Under the pieces are notes generated by a model, which saw only the letters and a program-made list of their open reading frames with translations, was not told the DNA's origin and made no database searches. A stretch of DNA of 64,000 nt from the NCBI GenBank assembly GCA_039821125.1, contig JBCBOR010000001.1, forward strand, positions 1 to 64,000, written 5' to 3'. The translations under genes and the position numbers were made by a program. This document shows positions 61,142 through 64,000 of the stretch, in pieces. The DNA comes from Thermohalobaculum sp039821125 (lineage in GTDB: Bacteria > Pseudomonadota > Alphaproteobacteria > Rhodobacterales > Rhodobacteraceae). The number at the start of each line of letters is the position of its first letter. Position 1 is the stretch's first letter.

Positions 61142-62239
61142 GGCCGCCAGGACGCCCCGGTCGATCTGGTCTTGCTCGATCGACTCGAACAACGCCTTGA
61201 AGTTGCCCTCGCCGAAGCCGTCATCGCCCTTGCGCTGGATAAACTCGAAGAAGATCGGCCCGATCACGGTCTTGGAAAAGATCTGCAGCAGCACCCGCGT
61301 CTCGCCGCCATCGACCACGCCTTCGCCATCGATGAGGATACCGTGCTGTTTCATGCGATCGATTGGTTCCTCGTGCCCGATGACCCGGTCATGGCTCTTG
61401 GCGTAATAGGCGTCGGGCGGCGGCGGCATGAACGCCAACCCGTTCGTGGCCAATTGATCGACGCTGGCGTAGATATCCTCGGTCGCGACGGCAATGTGCT
61501 GGATACCTTCGCCATTGTACTCGCGCAGATACTCCTCGATCTGGGAGTTCTCATCTGCGCTTTCGTTGATCGGAATACGGATCTTGCCACAGGGCGATGT
61601 CAGCGCCCGGCTGAAGAGCCCGGTCATCTTGCCTTCAATGTCGAAGAAGCGGATCTCGCGAAAGCCGAAGATGTCGCGGTAGAACCCGTACCAGAGATCC
61701 ATGTTACCCCGGTGCACGTTGTGCGTCAGATGATCGAGGTAGTAGAAACCCAGTCCCTCGGGCCGCGCATTGTCCCCGCCCAGCCAGTCATAGTCGGCAT
61801 CATAGGCGGACCCCGCCGAGCCATAGCGATCGATGAAATAGATCAGCGAGCCACCGATGCCGATTATGGCTGGCGCATCGATCACCTTGTCGCTGCCGTC
61901 GTAGCCCTTGGCACCGTTCGCGATGGCATGGTCGTAGGCGTGCTGCGCATCGACCACACGCCACGCCATCGCGCTGGCACACGGCCCGTGCGCTTTGACG
62001 AAATCGGCTGCGAAATCCTGTGGCTCTGCGTTGACCAGATAGGTGATGTCGCCCTGGCGGTAGACCGTCACGTCCTTGCGCTTGTGCTTGGCAACCGCAG
62101 TGTAGCCCATCTGGCGAAACAGGGCGTGGAGCACCTCGGGGTCCGGGTGCGCGAACTCGACAAACTCGAAGCCGTCGGTACCCGCCGGATTGCTTGCCGT
62201 GATCTCGGGGGTCGGGGCGTCGTGCGGGAAGGGACCCAT
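61136..62239 (-). CDS. hppD: 4-hydroxyphenylpyruvate dioxygenase
   Basis: Converts 4-hydroxyphenylpyruvate to homogentisate in tyrosine degradation. The start at ATG 62239 has AGGAGACACCC upstream; 367 residues. The Fe(II) ligands fit His170 (YLDHLTHNVHRG), His248 (GIQHIAVATEDI) and Glu332 (FFEFIQRKGDDGF). Two VOC repeats, full length. A divergent Lrp-family gene probably controls it. Confidence 0.95.
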   Translation of the reverse strand: MGPFPHDAPTPEITASNPAGTDGFEFVEFAHPDPEVLHALFRQMGYTAVAKHKRKDVTVYRQGDITYLVNAEPQDFAADFVKAHGPCASAMAWRVVDAQHAYDHAIANGAKGYDGSDKVIDAPAIIGIGGSLIYFIDRYGSAGSAYDADYDWLGGDNARPEGLGFYYLDHLTHNVHRGNMDLWYGFYRDIFGFREIRFFDIEGKMTGLFSRALTSPCGKIRIPINESADENSQIEEYLREYNGEGIQHIAVATEDIYASVDQLATNGLAFMPPPPDAYYAKSHDRVIGHEEPIDRMKQHGILIDGEGVVDGGETRVLLQIFSKTVIGPIFFEFIQRKGDDGFGEGNFKALFESIEQDQIDRGVLAAE

Positions 62240-62365
62240 GGGTGTCTCCTGATGTGTGAATGAATACTCCCTGGAGACGGTTAAAATCTGAACTGCAATA
62301 TGTCCGTGCATTTTGCGTGCCACTCCCGATTGAAACGCGAGAACTGTGCACTTATGCTCTCAGGC

Positions 62366-62848
62366 ATGCACAACATCACATTGGACTTGATTGATATCCG
62401 CTTGCTCGATGCGTTGCAGCGGCAGGGACGGCTGACCAATGCCGAACTGGCCGAGGAGATCGGTCTCTCCCCATCGCAGTGCTCTCGGCGGCGCATGGCG
62501 CTGGAGGAGGCGGGGGTGATCGGCGGATATGCTGCGCTGCTGTCGGCCCCAGCGCTCGGCCTTGGCATGACCGTGTTTGTCGAGGTCACATTGCACGCCC
62601 ATTCCGAGACGCGGGCCCGCGCCTTTTCCCGGCTGATCGAGCGACTGGACGCGGTGCAGGAGGCCTTCGCCTTGACCGGCGATGTCGATTATCTGCTGAA
62701 GCTGGCCGTGCCTGATCTCGCGGCGCTCAGTCACATTCTCAACAACGTTCTGCTCGCCCATGAAAGTGTCGCCCGCATCCGGTCGGCCATTGTACTCGAG
62801 CGGCTGAAGCAGACGACGCGATTGCCACTGGATCATCTGACCCCCTGA
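62366..62848 (+). CDS. Lrp/AsnC-family regulator
   Basis: About 160 residues from ATG 62366; ATG 62354 is possible. The helix-turn-helix is GRLTNAELAEEIGLSPSQCSRRRMALE, with a RAM ligand domain (VFVEVTLHAHSETRARAF, VDYLLKLAVPDLAAL). Divergent from hppD, 126 bases apart; an HpdR-like activator of tyrosine catabolism is likely. The carboxypeptidase gene follows after 14 bases. Confidence 0.9.
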   Translation: MHNITLDLIDIRLLDALQRQGRLTNAELAEEIGLSPSQCSRRRMALEEAGVIGGYAALLSAPALGLGMTVFVEVTLHAHSETRARAFSRLIERLDAVQEAFALTGDVDYLLKLAVPDLAALSHILNNVLLAHESVARIRSAIVLERLKQTTRLPLDHLTP

Positions 62849-62862
62849 CGGAGCCAAGCCCC

Positions 62863-64000
62863 ATGACATCGGCCGAGGCCTATGACGCGCTGATGGCGCA
62901 TATGAAAACCTCCGAAGCACTTGGTCAGGTCGCTGGCCTGCTCAACTGGGATCAGGAGGCCGTAATGCCCTCGGCTGGCGCCGAGGCACGGGCCGAACAA
63001 GCCGGTGCCATGCAGGCAGTGATGCATCAGCGGATGACCGATCCGCGCATGGCGGAGTGGCTCGCAACGATCGATGACACGGCGCTCGACCCGGTCGGGC
63101 AGGCCAATCTGCGCGCCATCCGGCGGCGCCATGCGAACACGACCCGAGTTCCGCAGGATCTGGCCGAGGAGATCGCCCGCACGACCATGCGCGCCCACGG
63201 CATCTGGGCCGAAGCACGGGCGGCGGGCGATGTCGCGGCGTTCCTGCCGACCCTGATCCGCGTGATCGAGCTTGTGCGGGAGAAGGCCGCATGCCTCGCC
63301 ACTGATGGTCAGTCCGCCTACGATGCCTTGGTGGATCTGTTCGAGCCCGGCGCAACGGAAGCAGGCATTGCCGAGACGTTCGGACGCCTGCGCACCGGAT
63401 TGTCCGATCTGCGCGCCCGCATCGCCGAGAAGCCCGATACGGCCCCGCGCCTGACAGGGCATTTCGCGAAGGAAGCCCAGATCGTGCTCGCGCGGCGGCT
63501 GGCGGAGGCATTCGGATATGACATGGACGCGGGCCGGGTAGATCTAGTGGTGCACCCGTTCTGCTCCGGCACGCGGCGCGATGTCAGGATCACGACCCGC
63601 GTCGACGAAGCCGATCCGCTGAACTGCCTCTACTCGACCGTGCACGAGACGGGCCATGCGCTCTATGAGCAGGGTCTGGACCCGGCGCTGGCCTGGCAAC
63701 CGGCGGGCAACTACGTCTCGATGGGCGTGCACGAGTCGCAATCGCGCCTCTGCGAGAACCAGATCGGCCGGTCGGCGGCGTTCTCGGGCGTTCTATACCC
63801 GATGATGAAAGAAGCGTTCGGCGCGTTCGGCATCGGCTCGGCGGACGATCTCTACCGCGCCGTCAATCGGGTCAGCCCCGGCTTCATCCGGACCGAGGCG
63901 GACGAGATCCACTACAACCTTCACATCATGTTGCGGTTCGAGTTGGAGCGTGCGCTGATCTCGGGCGATCTGTCAGTCAACGATCTCGAGGCCGCCTGGA
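62863..64000 (+). CDS. Carboxypeptidase Taq (M32), 5' part
   Basis: Open to the end of the window; about 379 residues are visible of a usual 490-500. Start ATG 62863. The zinc motif is HETGHALYEQGL, with HESQSRLCENQIGRS as the third-ligand and M32 signature region. Metal-dependent carboxypeptidase of the cytoplasm. The frame runs through the last base with no stop. Confidence 0.9.
   Translation, partial: MTSAEAYDALMAHMKTSEALGQVAGLLNWDQEAVMPSAGAEARAEQAGAMQAVMHQRMTDPRMAEWLATIDDTALDPVGQANLRAIRRRHANTTRVPQDLAEEIARTTMRAHGIWAEARAAGDVAAFLPTLIRVIELVREKAACLATDGQSAYDALVDLFEPGATEAGIAETFGRLRTGLSDLRARIAEKPDTAPRLTGHFAKEAQIVLARRLAEAFGYDMDAGRVDLVVHPFCSGTRRDVRITTRVDEADPLNCLYSTVHETGHALYEQGLDPALAWQPAGNYVSMGVHESQSRLCENQIGRSAAFSGVLYPMMKEAFGAFGIGSADDLYRAVNRVSPGFIRTEADEIHYNLHIMLRFELERALISGDLSVNDLEAAW

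Noticed and set aside
61079..62263. Open frame opposite hppD
   Set aside because: hppD is unmistakable by iron ligands and length; the other frame has no domain.
1..64000. tRNA, rRNA or CRISPR
   Set aside because: I looked for T-loop-like sequences, long conserved rRNA stretches and regular spaced repeats; the only regular array is the 11-bp one at 40291, far too short for CRISPR.

Overview
The window looks like a chromosomal segment of a Rhodobacterales (Roseobacter-type) alphaproteobacterium. The evidence is the aminotransferase-ftsK-lolA-xthA order, the rimP-nusA-ylxR-infB block with a leader, alphaproteobacterial LexA boxes (GAAC-N7-GAAC), a Mur-type Fur protein beside sitABCD, and high GC in most genes. 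I cannot name the genus. I found no rRNA, tRNA, CRISPR array, intact insertion sequence or phage gene.

Layout. 0-10.4 kb is housekeeping: the end of an aminotransferase, ftsK, a LysM protein, lolA, xthA, an orphan response regulator, ribA, an L,D-transpeptidase-like gene and gdhA. 10.5-21.9 kb is a single-strand cluster of seven genes for a multiheme electron-transfer chain. It encodes three pentaheme-class c cytochromes, a decaheme cytochrome fused to an FHA domain, a membrane protein with two b-heme His pairs, a flavoprotein / double cyclic-nucleotide-binding / four-[4Fe-4S] fusion, and an outer-membrane barrel. In order they could carry electrons between a cytoplasmic pyridine nucleotide and the outer membrane. 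This is the most striking gene set here. 22-25.2 kb holds a PfkB kinase, nth, a periplasmic rhodanese and trxB. 25.4-29.6 kb is an accessory metabolic group (OpuAC-like protein without signal peptide, cupin, RidA, MDR oxidoreductase, ABM monooxygenase, LysR). 30-36.8 kb has a DUF2799 lipoprotein, an M48-like protein with an altered zinc motif, mur and the sitABCD manganese importer, and a thioesterase. 36.8-43.4 kb is an SOS mutagenesis locus (imuB, dnaE2) with a pentapeptide-repeat membrane protein between the two genes, no imuA, and a dnaE2 that stops before its usual C-terminal domain. 43.6-50 kb has a small molybdopterin-fold protein, a transglutaminase/DUF2126 giant, ubiG and a prolyl aminopeptidase. 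50.4-58.2 kb is the transcription/translation operon rimP-nusA-ylxR-infB-(two extra genes)-rbfA. 58.2-64 kb has a lipoprotein, LysR, DUF1127, creatininase family, hppD with a divergent Lrp regulator, and the start of an M32 carboxypeptidase.

A second striking signal is non-coding. At least eight intergenic elements of about 75-90 nt share the internal-loop sequences GGGTGGGTGGGC and CAGGG(G), closed by a long stem whose sequence differs in every copy but stays paired. Three G-tracts on one side and one on the other could form a quadruplex held by a covarying duplex. Most start within a few bases of a stop codon, and three sit around the sit genes. I do not recognise a named family for them.
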